Shown here in pieces: positions 41,801-49,165 of a stretch of DNA of 64,000 bases. The stretch lies in assembly GCA_001914195.1 (NCBI GenBank), contig MKYF01000028.1, forward strand, positions 97,656 through 161,655, in the 5' to 3' direction. Position 1 is the first letter of the stretch; every line of letters begins with the position of its first letter. The stretch comes from Streptococcus mitis. GTDB taxonomy: Bacteria > Bacillota > Bacilli > Lactobacillales > Streptococcaceae. Position numbers and translations under genes: made by a program. A model generated the notes under the pieces. It saw nothing but the letters and a program-made list of their open reading frames with translations, searched no databases and was not told the origin of the DNA.

Positions 41801-41989
41801 ACAGTAGCCCCTCTTTTGGAAAAAATCGCAGGCACAAAAAACCAAATCATCCTCTAAACTATAGCGCAGTTCTTCTTCTGCAACGCGAGCGTAGAGCCGA
41901 TTGTTCTTTTCCTTGATAATGTCAACCTTACCAGTTTCATAAAGGGCAACGCCTTCGATACGGACTTTCCCCGGAATCAATTTAGCCAT
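38891..41989 (-). CDS. SNF2-family helicase with SWIM zinc finger
   Basis: The 1032-residue protein begins with a SWIM-type zinc motif CACDFFQKRGYCVH (about 52-65), a bacterial SNF2-associated region (to about 560) and a C-terminal SNF2/Rad54-type ATPase (about 575-1020): DDMGLGKTLQTIAF, LDEAQ, SGTPIENHLGELW and QAIGRAHRMGQ. It should translocate on DNA or displace proteins using ATP. The target is unknown. The promoter is TGG-TATAAT (42015-42023). It is the first gene of the run leading to murC. Confidence 0.9.
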   Translation of the reverse strand: MAKLIPGKVRIEGVALYETGKVDIIKEKNNRLYARVAEEELRYSLEDDLVFCACDFFQKRGYCVHLAALEHFLKNDERGQEILQSLEEGHEEKEAVETKVTLGGKFLDRILSPKSERAYELSAVGQVEAGTNYILWTLRIGQINSQKYYVIRDIPLFLRIVEQRKSYMIGKIYEESLSWEAFDEASQELLTFLRGMMEEGQAPDLFFQNQGRHLFFPLTFFEQGVNLLMALPHFQFDHQVNSYQTLLFQDLHVGANLFAFTVTEYSDYFEMEISESPRVNVFYQGAVLFHKGQVYFLTDQQMRLLKEIKALPLDQHGKKFLQFDSSDRDKLASCLTLFSQMGTVSAPERLQIKTFAPSFYFDREEDNRIRLEIRFDYGDRQVSSRQELEELPFSSDADLEEGIFQVCLAAGFEADFQSWRQALKAESVYHFFHDIIPVFEKLGDVDLSDKLEELYNLASPQVQIASKGGLLEIQFDFQDIAQEEIDQALQALVDNQDFYIDSSNQVYFFDEETKKIRQNLQELGQLELKDGALQARKSLAYSLAHLFEGRDRVSFSQEFQNLAQDLTHPEDFPRQATQVKADLRDYQEKGIGWLQMLYHYGFGGILADDMGLGKTLQTIAFLTSQVTKESRILILAPSGLIYNWADEFQKFAPQLDVAVVHGLKASREEILAESHQIYVTSYATFRQDSELYQGLAFDFLFLDEAQVMKNAQTKIAQTLRQFVVPSVFALSGTPIENHLGELWSIFQIVMPGLLPSKKEFMKLPAERVAQFIKPFVMRRKKEEVLTELPDLIEVVYKNELEDQQKAIYLAQLQQMRDRLAQVSDQEFQRSRVEILSGLMRLRQICDTPALFMEDYQGASGKLDSLRDLLLQVADGGHRVLIFSQFKGMLEKIEQELPDLGLTSFKITGSTPAKERQDMTKAFNQGERDAFLISLKAGGVGLNLTGADTVILVDLWWNPAVEAQAIGRAHRMGQEETVEVYRLVTRGTIEEKIQELQEQKKHLVSQVLDGTESRGSLSLAEIREILGISEAST

Positions 41990-42014
41990 ATTTTTACCTT
42001 TACCTTATCTTTTT

Positions 42015-42023
42015 ATTATACCA
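42015..42023 (-). promoter_or_regulatory. SNF2 helicase gene promoter, extended -10
   Basis: TGG-TATAAT on the minus strand about 25 bases before the ATG, with AAGGTAAAGG as ribosome-binding site. Confidence 0.6.
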
Positions 42024-42042
42024 TATTTTCCCCTATGAAAAT

Positions 42043-42075
42043 AGCCTTCTAAGGATACTTTTCTCCTAGAAGGCT
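42043..42075 (-). terminator. Terminator after the C-S lyase gene
   Basis: AGCCTTCTA (minus) pairs with TAGAAGGCT over a 15-base loop, followed by ATTTTC. Confidence 0.75.
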
Positions 42076-42081
42076 GGATTT

Positions 42082-43248
42082 TTAACGTTTGGCAAAAGTC
42101 GTCACAATCCGCTGACAAACTTCTTGCAACAGGGATTTAGGCATGGCTACATTGAGACGGGCATGGAGACTTCCTTCCTCTCCAAAATCCAAACCACGGT
42201 TAAGGATAACCTTGGCTTCATTTCTCAAAAGCTCTTGCAATCTTTCATCAGTCAGGTCATAGGCTGAAAAATCAAGCCAAATCAAGTAGGTTCCTTGCGG
42301 TTTCATGACCTTGATTTTAGTCTCTTTTCCAAATAAATCCACCACATAATTGATGTGGTCTTCAAAGACTTGCTTGAGTTCCTCTAGCCAACCCTTCCCA
42401 TAGCGATAGGCAGCTTCTGTCGCCAAATAACCCAAACCTGAAATTTCATGCTGGTTATTGGCTAACTGGCGTTTCTGGTAAACCACTCTCAACTTAGGAT
42501 TTTCAATGACTGCATAGGAATTTTTTGTTCCAGCGATGTTAAAGGTTTTAGTGGCACTACTCAAGACGATAGCAAATTCTTTAAAGTCAGGGTTGACAGT
42601 ATTGAAGGAATGATGCTTGTGACCAAAGAGGGCCAAATCTTGGTGAATCTCATCTGAAACCAAGAAAACACCGTGTTTTTGGCAGAGTTGGCCAATCTTC
42701 TCCAACACTTCCTTTTCCCAAACACGTCCACCAGGATTGTGAGGGTTGCAAAGAATATAAAGTTTGACATCCTCTTCTACCAAATCCTTTTCAAGTCGGT
42801 CAAAGTCAATCTCAAACAGACCATCCTTTTCCACCAAAGAATTGGTAATCAATCTACGGTTGTTCAACTTGACACTGCGTGCAAAGGGTGGATAGACAGG
42901 TGTGTTAATCAAAACCGCATCGCCTTCTTTTGTAAAGGCTTGAATAGCTGTTGAGATGGCTGGTACCACACCCTCGATAAAGACAAGAGCCTCTTTGTCA
43001 AAGTGGTAACCGTGTTGTGTGGCTTCCCACTTTTGAACTTCCTTAATTAACTCTTCACTGGCATAGGTATAGCCATAAACCAGTTGATCAGCGTAAGTCT
43101 GCACGGCTTGGCGGATTTCAGGCAAGACTACAAAGTCCATATCCGCTATCCAAGCTGGTAGGACTTCACTATCCGTTTCTGCTTCTTTCCATTTATAGGT
43201 ATGATGCCCTAAACGGTTTGGCAGGCTTGTAAAATCATATTTTCCCAT
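42082..43248 (-). CDS. patB: MalY/PatB-type C-S lyase (aminotransferase fold I/II)
   Basis: A PLP enzyme of 388 residues expected to cleave cystathionine or other cysteine S-conjugates. It begins YDFTSLPNRLGHHTYKW, carries NPHNPGGRVW, DEIHQDLALFGH and the lysine motif SSATKTFNIAGTKN (lysine about 235). It starts seven bases after the cystathionine lyase-type gene, with GAAGGATAAG as ribosome-binding site inside that gene. The operon stands behind a perfect MET-box, so methionine/cysteine metabolism is its likely job. Confidence 0.88.
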   Translation of the reverse strand: MGKYDFTSLPNRLGHHTYKWKEAETDSEVLPAWIADMDFVVLPEIRQAVQTYADQLVYGYTYASEELIKEVQKWEATQHGYHFDKEALVFIEGVVPAISTAIQAFTKEGDAVLINTPVYPPFARSVKLNNRRLITNSLVEKDGLFEIDFDRLEKDLVEEDVKLYILCNPHNPGGRVWEKEVLEKIGQLCQKHGVFLVSDEIHQDLALFGHKHHSFNTVNPDFKEFAIVLSSATKTFNIAGTKNSYAVIENPKLRVVYQKRQLANNQHEISGLGYLATEAAYRYGKGWLEELKQVFEDHINYVVDLFGKETKIKVMKPQGTYLIWLDFSAYDLTDERLQELLRNEAKVILNRGLDFGEEGSLHARLNVAMPKSLLQEVCQRIVTTFAKR

Positions 43249-43255
43249 CTTTGTC

Positions 43256-44350
43256 TTATCCTTCTAATGCTTGGCGCAAATCTGCAATCAAATCTCTAGC
43301 ATCCTCAATCCCAATCGACAAACGCAAGAGGTCATCTGTCAAACCATAAGAATGGCGCACTTCTGCTGGAATATCAGCGTGAGTTTGCGTCGTTGGATAA
43401 GTAATAAGACTTTCTACCCCACCCAAACTTTCCGCAAAAGAGAAGACCTTGAGACTGTTCAAAATATGAGGAATGCGTGTTTCATCCGCTACCTTAAAGG
43501 AAATCATGCCCCCACGACCAGTGTAGAGAACTTCCTTAACTGCTGGAGAATCCTTCAAAAAGGCAACCACTTCTTGGGCGTTAGCTGTTGAGCGCTCCAT
43601 ACGAAGAGACAAGGTCTTGAGACCACGAATCAATTGATAACTGTCAAATGGAGACAAGACTGCCCCTGTCGTATTGAGATTGTAGAAAAGCTTTTCGTAT
43701 AGTTCTAAACTATTGGTCGCAACCACTCCAGCCAAGACATCATTGTGGCCTGCTAGATACTTGGTTGCCGAATGAAGAACGATATCTGCTCCATCTTCAA
43801 TCGGACGTTGGTAGATAGGGCTGTAGAAGGTATTGTCCACCACTACTTTGGCACCCTTAGCATGAGCCAATTTTGCTAGTTTTTCGATATCAAATTCCAA
43901 CATCAAGGGATTGGTTGGCGTTTCGATATAGAGAACATCCACATCCTTCTCCAACTCGGCAATCAACTCTTCTTCTGTATTGGCATAGTTAAAATGGAAA
44001 CGGCCTTCTTGCTCCACTTGGTTGAACCAGCGGAAAGAACCACCATAAAGGTCACGGACAGCCAAGACCTTACTTCCTACTGGGAAGACACTAAAGGCCA
44101 GTACAATAGCTGACATCCCTGAGCTAGTAGCTAGGGCATAGTCTGCGGACTCAATAGCCGCCAAGACTTCCTCAGCCTTACTACGAGTTGGGTTTTTAGT
44201 GCGCGTATAGTCAAATCCAGTAGATTGACCAAACTCTGGATGCTGATAGGTCGTTGAAAAATGAAGCGGTGTCACCAAAGCTCCTGTCGCTTCATCTGAT
44301 TTAATGCCCGCCTGGGCCAAAATTGTGTTGATGTGTAATTCCTTGCTCAT
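43256..44350 (-). CDS. metC: Cystathionine beta-lyase / gamma-synthase family PLP enzyme
   Basis: A 364-residue Cys/Met-metabolism PLP enzyme. Motifs: FDYTRTKNPTRSKAEEVLAA, ETPTNPLMLEFD, and the lysine motif LHSATKYLAGHNDVLAG (lysine about 192). MetC, MetB and MccB are hard to separate by eye; pairing with a MalY/PatB enzyme and its length favour MetC. ATG 44350 follows GGAGG. The promoter TGG-TACAAT (44377-44385) lies about 65 bp downstream of the MET-box centre, the normal place for a LysR-type activator. Confidence 0.88.
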   Translation of the reverse strand: MSKELHINTILAQAGIKSDEATGALVTPLHFSTTYQHPEFGQSTGFDYTRTKNPTRSKAEEVLAAIESADYALATSSGMSAIVLAFSVFPVGSKVLAVRDLYGGSFRWFNQVEQEGRFHFNYANTEEELIAELEKDVDVLYIETPTNPLMLEFDIEKLAKLAHAKGAKVVVDNTFYSPIYQRPIEDGADIVLHSATKYLAGHNDVLAGVVATNSLELYEKLFYNLNTTGAVLSPFDSYQLIRGLKTLSLRMERSTANAQEVVAFLKDSPAVKEVLYTGRGGMISFKVADETRIPHILNSLKVFSFAESLGGVESLITYPTTQTHADIPAEVRHSYGLTDDLLRLSIGIEDARDLIADLRQALEG

Positions 44351-44376
44351 ACAATACCTCCAAATCTATAGTAACT

Positions 44377-44385
44377 ATTGTACCA
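44377..44385 (-). promoter_or_regulatory. metC-patB promoter, extended -10
   Basis: TGG-TACAAT on the minus strand; predicted start near 44370, about 20 bases before the ATG with GGAGG between. Confidence 0.65.
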
Positions 44386-44426
44386 CTTATTTTCATCAAC
44401 TCATTTTCTTCTTTTCAAGAGCTAGT

Positions 44427-44443
44427 TATAGTTTCAAACTATA
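44427..44443. promoter_or_regulatory. Perfect MET-box (MtaR/MetR-type LysR operator)
   Basis: TATAGTTTCAAACTATA is a perfect 8-1-8 palindrome identical in form to the streptococcal MET-box TATAGTTTnAAACTATA. It is centred about 65 bp upstream of the predicted start of metC-patB. Confidence 0.85.
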
Positions 44444-44464
44444 GACTTATCGAGTAAAGCTAAA

Positions 44465-44496
44465 AAAGAATCCAGAAAACTTTCCAGATTCTTTTG
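44465..44496 (-). terminator. Terminator after the PH-like gene
   Basis: AAAAGAATC pairs with GATTCTTTT over an inner AAA/TTT stem; T run on the minus strand. Confidence 0.75.
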
Positions 44497-44515
44497 TGAC
44501 GATGATTGCTAGTGC

Positions 44516-44971
44516 TTACTTAGACTGAAAGAAATCCTGTTGGGATAAAGAGTCATAATGGTCTTTGTTAAATTGATATTGGCCCACATGCTGACCAATC
44601 TGACCAACATCCACGGAAAAAATATAGTCTTCATTTTGATAGTGCCAGTTCAGCCTAACTGTATTCAAGACTGTCTTATAAGTAAAATCTTGAACTTGAT
44701 TCCAAGGCATCTCTACGACTTGATTAGAACGATTTCCAGTTACATCACTGATGTCCATCAAGTAGATTCCCTTAGGCGTGAATGCCAGAATCTTAGGCTT
44801 CACACTCGACTGAACATAGTAGGCTCCTCCTACAATGAAAAAATCAATAAAGGATTTGAACCATGTCTTTTTCTTGAAAGCCATCAGAAAATTCTTTTGC
44901 CCTTCAATGTGGCAAGTTGAAAGAAATGATGCAATCTGTTTTTCTGTTGCAAACTCCATAATAGCGCCCAT
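44516..44971 (-). CDS. PH-like (YokE-type) domain protein of unknown function
   Basis: The 151-residue soluble protein consists of one helical start and a beta-rich domain (about 25-130: KPKILAFTPKGIYLMDISD, VEMPWNQVQDFTY, RLNWHYQNEDYIFSVDVGQI) of the bacterial pleckstrin-homology-like type. Function unknown. ATG 44971 is seven bases after GGAGG. The upstream promoter lies about 200 bp away, giving a long structured leader. It is monocistronic between two terminators. Confidence 0.7.
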   Translation of the reverse strand: MGAIMEFATEKQIASFLSTCHIEGQKNFLMAFKKKTWFKSFIDFFIVGGAYYVQSSVKPKILAFTPKGIYLMDISDVTGNRSNQVVEMPWNQVQDFTYKTVLNTVRLNWHYQNEDYIFSVDVGQIGQHVGQYQFNKDHYDSLSQQDFFQSK

Positions 44972-45237
44972 GATGATACCTCCATAAAAATCACTAAATA
45001 GGCAGATAAGGACTCTTCACATAAAAGAAGAACTTATCATTTGTTGCATTTTATATTACTTTTTCAGTAGACGGCATCCCTCCTATAAAATCATCCTAGC
45101 ATGTGTATACTTCAATCAACATTGGGTAGATTTTCGAAAATATCGGCTCACGTTTTTGTTATATTCATTATAACATAAACTCAAGAAACAAAGAAAAAAA
45201 TGTGAGATTTTTCTTCCAAATTTACCATCATTCTATT
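44972..45237 (-). promoter_or_regulatory. Long leader and promoter of the PH-like gene
   Basis: An extended -10 TGT-TATAAT lies on the minus strand near 45168-45176, giving a leader of about 190 nt. The leader holds a hairpin TGATAAG-CTTC...GAAG-CTTATC (about 45003-45041), a palindrome ATTTTCGAAAAT (45130-45141), and an eight-codon ORF starting just after AGGAGGG (about 45048-45074). No known riboswitch motif is recognised. No other gene is seen in this stretch. Confidence 0.45.
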
Positions 45238-45272
45238 AAAAAACGACAGTTTCCTTCGAAACCATCGTTTTT
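45238..45272 (-). terminator. Terminator after the AliB-type gene
   Basis: AAAACGAcaGTTTC, CTTC loop, GAAACcaTCGTTTTT; T run on the minus strand. Confidence 0.85.
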
Positions 45273-45284
45273 CTTGAAAAATCC

Positions 45285-47243
45285 CTATTTGACATGTTTT
45301 GCCAATTCTTCTTGGGCTTTTTTATTGGATTCTTCTTTTTCTTTCAGCCATTTTTCTTTGGCTTTTTCATATTCGTCTTTTGTAACTGTCTTATCTTGTA
45401 ATTTGAGGTATTTATATGATTCAACCCCTTTATTACCAGCCAATGAATATGGTGTTGAGAAAGGAACGATTTTTCTCAATGTTGGTGTTCCACCAAGTGA
45501 AACATTTGGAATTGCTAGAGAGCTATCCACCAACCAAGCTTGGGCATCCGCATATTTTTCATAACGTTTAGCTGGATCTTGCTCCTTATTAGCTTCTTCC
45601 AACATTTGAGTGTAGACATCCAGCCCAACAGCCTTAGCCTTGTCATTGGCTTCACCTGGCTCTATACCTAGATTTTGCATCAAACCACCAGAATTAACGT
45701 TAAAGACGTCAAGATAGGTTGAAGGATCTTGATAGTCTGCAGTCCAACCACCATTGTAAAGATCATAATCTTTCTGAGCTGCAGTTTGAGCAAGATAACC
45801 TGAACTATCATAGTCCTCTGTAGAAAGTTGATGAACATCAATCACAACATTATCTGCACCTAAGACAGATTCTATTGATTGCTTCATGGAATTGATTCCT
45901 TGAATTTCAGCCTTATTAGCCAAATCTATAGTTTTATCTAAGTGTATAGGGAATTGGACTCCTTTGGCTTGGAGTTCTTTCTTAGCTTCAGCAAATTTAG
46001 CTTTAGCTTTTTCTGGATTGTAGTATGGATCCTGGGCATCTGCAAAGTTGATTCCTTGCCATTCCTTACCGTAATTCACCATCTTAGAGGCTACTACTTC
46101 ACCAAAGTCTTTTCCCTTGATACTTACGAAATTTGGAGGAACAACCAAGTTACGCAAAATCTTAGTTGCCCCCTCTTCTCCTTGAGATTGAGCCCCGTAA
46201 GCTGTACGATCATAGGCAAAGTTAATGGCTTGACGGAAGTTTTTGTTAAGAACTGCTTCTTGAGTTGATTTCTTTTCAGCATCACTTGTCTTAGAAGTGA
46301 ATTTATAAGATTTTCTATCCAAGTTAAAGTTTAAGAAGTAAGAAGTGGCATCTTGCAAGCTATAGATGATATTATCCTTATTCTTCTCTTTAATCCCTTC
46401 AAAACTTGAACTATTTGGATAGAGACGAGCATAGCTATAGGCACCCTCCACAAAGTTACGAGCCAGTGCATCTTGGTCACTACCATCATAATAAGCCAAT
46501 TTCACATCATCTACAAAGACATTTTTAGCATCCCAGTAGTTAGGATTTTTCTTGAATTCGATGACCGATTTTGAAACAAAGGATTTCATCAAGAAAGGTC
46601 CATTGTACAAAATGCTAGATGGATCTACCTTCCCGAAATCATCCCCTTTTGATTTCAAGAAATCTGCATTGACTGGAAAGAGAATCGTTGAGGTTGTTTT
46701 TGAGTTCCAATAAGATTCTGGTCGTGTCAAGGTATATTGAACGGTTTGATCATCAAGAGCCTTAACTCCGACAGTTGAAAAGTCGCTTGTTTTACCAGTG
46801 ATATAGTCATCTAAACCAGCAACGGATTCTTGTACTAAGTACAAGGCTTCTGATTTTTTATCAGCCGCATATTTCAAACCAGTGACAAAATCTTGGGCAG
46901 TTACAGGAGCATATTCTTCTCCATCTGCAGTATACCACTTAGCATCTTTACGCAGTTTGTAGGTATAGGTCAAACCGTCCTTAGAAACACTCCAATCCTC
47001 TGCCAAAGATGGAATATAGTTTCCATACTGGTCATTTTCCATGAGCCCATCTACCAAATTGACCACGATATCATTGGTCGTTGCACGGTTTTCTGCTAGA
47101 TAATTCAAACTTGATGGGTCACTTACGTAAACATAGTTATATGTTTTTGATGCTGTGCTAGAATTTCCACAGGCACTTAACAAAATACCTGCACTTAACA
47201 CGACACCTGCAAGTGCTGCATACTTGGCCTTAGACTTTTTCAT
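45285..47243 (-). CDS. aliB: Oligopeptide-binding lipoprotein, AliA/AliB/AmiA type
   Basis: The 652-residue protein has a lipoprotein signal with LLSACGNSS (cysteine about 25), then a class C solute-binding fold (SBP_bac_5): NYVYVSDPSSLNYLAENRAT, YTYKLRKDAKWYTADGEEY, NAFAYDRTAYG-like FRQAINFAYDRTAY and YNGGWTADYQDPSTYLDVF. Such proteins deliver peptides to the Ami permease; no permease genes lie next to it. AliB is the best guess by context (next to MurJ/murE genes). The promoter TTGACT, 17 bp, TATAAT (47276-47304) and AGGAGG are strong. It ends KKAQEELAKHVK. Confidence 0.88.
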   Translation of the reverse strand: MKKSKAKYAALAGVVLSAGILLSACGNSSTASKTYNYVYVSDPSSLNYLAENRATTNDIVVNLVDGLMENDQYGNYIPSLAEDWSVSKDGLTYTYKLRKDAKWYTADGEEYAPVTAQDFVTGLKYAADKKSEALYLVQESVAGLDDYITGKTSDFSTVGVKALDDQTVQYTLTRPESYWNSKTTSTILFPVNADFLKSKGDDFGKVDPSSILYNGPFLMKSFVSKSVIEFKKNPNYWDAKNVFVDDVKLAYYDGSDQDALARNFVEGAYSYARLYPNSSSFEGIKEKNKDNIIYSLQDATSYFLNFNLDRKSYKFTSKTSDAEKKSTQEAVLNKNFRQAINFAYDRTAYGAQSQGEEGATKILRNLVVPPNFVSIKGKDFGEVVASKMVNYGKEWQGINFADAQDPYYNPEKAKAKFAEAKKELQAKGVQFPIHLDKTIDLANKAEIQGINSMKQSIESVLGADNVVIDVHQLSTEDYDSSGYLAQTAAQKDYDLYNGGWTADYQDPSTYLDVFNVNSGGLMQNLGIEPGEANDKAKAVGLDVYTQMLEEANKEQDPAKRYEKYADAQAWLVDSSLAIPNVSLGGTPTLRKIVPFSTPYSLAGNKGVESYKYLKLQDKTVTKDEYEKAKEKWLKEKEESNKKAQEELAKHVK

Positions 47244-47275
47244 CTCCAGAACCTCCTGATTTAAATATTTGTTTT

Positions 47276-47304
47276 ATTATACAACTCGTATTTTATTTAG
47301 TCAA
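47276..47304 (-). promoter_or_regulatory. aliB promoter (near-consensus)
   Basis: TTGACT, 17-bp spacer, TATAAT on the minus strand, about 35 bases before the ATG. A MET-box half-like sequence TATAGTTTGTAGATGTA lies about 70 bp upstream of the predicted start (near 47330-47346). Confidence 0.75.
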
Positions 47305-47367
47305 TGGGTTTTTTAAAAAAATTAATCATTACATCTACAAACTATAGAAATTATTCTACAAAATAAT

Positions 47368-47423
47368 AAAAAAGAGAATAATTCAAGCATTTCATGATAG
47401 AAATGTTCAAATTATCCCTTTTA
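47368..47423 (-). terminator. Long terminator after the MurJ-type gene
   Basis: Minus strand AAAGGGATAATT, inner CATTTC-tatcat-GAAATG, then AATTATTCTC and six T. The stem is about 17 pairs with a few mismatches. Confidence 0.85.
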
Positions 47424-47434
47424 TTTATAAAAAA

Positions 47435-49060
47435 TTATTGAGAAATTCTAAATTTTACTCGCAGGCGATCTGCTTGAGCTTTTCCAATCACCTTATCCAA
47501 TAAACGAGTACGGAGACTCATGACTCCGTATACTCCTCCACCCATGGCACCGACAAGAGCTACATAAAGGAAGCTCCACAAACGTCCACTTGGTTGGAAT
47601 ACAAATCCTAAAATCCACTGGATGGCACCGACACCGATGAACATAACAAGGGTCAATAAACTGATTAAAATAGTTCTCTTCAAAATCACCTTGCGCTTAA
47701 CACCAGTTACCTTACAAATATCCCGATACATCAAGACGTTAGGAATGATAAGACCGATGGTTGTGGAAATCAAAGGACCATAACTGTGGAAGAGGGCGAT
47801 GGTAGGTATTTGCAAGACCAGCTTGGCAATGGAACCATAGATAAAATAGAGAACGGCCTTGCGGTTGCGGAACATGGCCTGAAGCATTGGAGACAAGACC
47901 ATGTACAAGCCTAAAATAGTAGATTGCAAAACTGCAAAGACAAACAAGCCCATGGCCAAACTATCTGGCTTGCCATAGAAGACTGTATAAAGAGGTTCTC
48001 CTACCATAACCACTCCAACCGTTGCTGGTAGCAGGAATATAAAAAGCATGGTAATGCTATCCTGAACCAGACGAGAAGCTGCCTTCAAGTCCCCCTTGAC
48101 ATAGTTTTCAGTCAAGAGTGGTAAACCGACACCCCCAATTGAAACCCCTACAGAAATCAAAATCATAGTAATTTTATTTGGATTGGCAGAAAAATAAGAA
48201 AACATGACAATTAAGTCTTCATTACTGTAGTTGCTAAACCACTTCATGCTATTGATAAAGGTATTTTGGTCCAAGATTTGGAAAAGCTGAATAGCCGAAC
48301 CAGTCAAGATAAAAGGAATAGCTTCCTTAATGGTATCAACCAAAAGACGCTTGCTGTTAATCTTATCCCCTGTTTCAAAGACTCTTTTGAGTAAACCTTC
48401 TTGAGCAAGGAAATAGACCAAAACTGCAAAACTGACTACCATACCGACAAAGGCCGCAAAGGTCGATTGGGTAACGGCTGCTAGGTAATCTCCTGAACCG
48501 AGCTTCATAATGATAAAGGTCGCTAAGAGCATCCAGATAACACGAATGACCTGCTCAGCGATTTGGCTCATGGCATAAGGTTTGAGGTTATTCATCCCTT
48601 GGAAAAATCCTCGGATAACACTCATAGACGGGAAAATCAAGACTCCCCAAGCCAAGCTTTGCATGATCGGTATCAAGTCTTTGCCCACGCCAGACAAGTC
48701 TGCTAGCCAAGGAGCAAAGACATACAAGACTAAAGCAAAAACGAGGCCAAGTCCTGTCATAAAGCCTAAAAAGCTCCGAATCAGGGCAAAGCTATGCTCC
48801 TCTTCTCGCATGGTATTATACTTGGCAACTTGCTTGGCCACCGCAACTGGAATCCCTGCTGTTGAAACCAGCAAGAACCAAGCATAGATATTGTAACCCA
48901 TGGTAAAGAGACCATTTGCCGTAGCCGCATAAGACCCCATCCAGATGTACCAAGGGATAATATAGATGGCCCCAAGCAGGCGACTGATAAAGTTACTAGC
49001 CGTTAACCAAGCAGTCCCCCGTAACATCTGGGCCTGCTGGTGATTGTTTTCGTGCGACAT
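47435..49060 (-). CDS. murJ: MurJ/YtgP-type lipid II flippase (MOP superfamily)
   Basis: A polytopic protein of 541 residues with about fourteen helices, starting MSHENNHQQAQMLRGTAWLT and the MOP-family GAIYIIPWY and GFFQGMNNLKPYA motifs. By family and by position divergent to murE it is likely the lipid II flippase that supplies wall precursors; related MOP proteins also export polysaccharides. The frame extends five codons up to a TTG, but ATG 49060 has GAGG five bases ahead. It ends at a long terminator before aliB. Confidence 0.85.
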   Translation of the reverse strand: MSHENNHQQAQMLRGTAWLTASNFISRLLGAIYIIPWYIWMGSYAATANGLFTMGYNIYAWFLLVSTAGIPVAVAKQVAKYNTMREEEHSFALIRSFLGFMTGLGLVFALVLYVFAPWLADLSGVGKDLIPIMQSLAWGVLIFPSMSVIRGFFQGMNNLKPYAMSQIAEQVIRVIWMLLATFIIMKLGSGDYLAAVTQSTFAAFVGMVVSFAVLVYFLAQEGLLKRVFETGDKINSKRLLVDTIKEAIPFILTGSAIQLFQILDQNTFINSMKWFSNYSNEDLIVMFSYFSANPNKITMILISVGVSIGGVGLPLLTENYVKGDLKAASRLVQDSITMLFIFLLPATVGVVMVGEPLYTVFYGKPDSLAMGLFVFAVLQSTILGLYMVLSPMLQAMFRNRKAVLYFIYGSIAKLVLQIPTIALFHSYGPLISTTIGLIIPNVLMYRDICKVTGVKRKVILKRTILISLLTLVMFIGVGAIQWILGFVFQPSGRLWSFLYVALVGAMGGGVYGVMSLRTRLLDKVIGKAQADRLRVKFRISQ

Positions 49061-49129
49061 AGATTCCTCATTCAATTTTGATAACTAGGAAAAACTCCTT
49101 ATCTTCCATTATAAACTTTTCCTTGTTAC

Positions 49130-49158
49130 TTGTAAATTTGCGACTTTCGGTTTACAAT
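49130..49158 (+). promoter_or_regulatory. murE promoter, leaderless type
   Basis: TTGTAA (49130-49135), 17-bp spacer, TACAAT (49153-49158). ATG 49166 follows after seven bases and has no usable Shine-Dalgarno (AGAAAG ends one base before the ATG). Confidence 0.7.
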
Positions 49159-49165
49159 AGAAAGT

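Noticed and set aside
45048..45074. Eight-codon ORF MPSTEKVI in the leader of the PH-like gene
   Set aside because: The ribosome-binding site is only one base from the ATG, too close to be efficient; reported only as part of the leader.
45130..45141. ATTTTCGAAAAT palindrome as a CodY box
   Set aside because: CodY sites are AATTTTCWGAAAATT with a central base; this one lacks the centre and sits inside a predicted leader, so the assignment is not supported.
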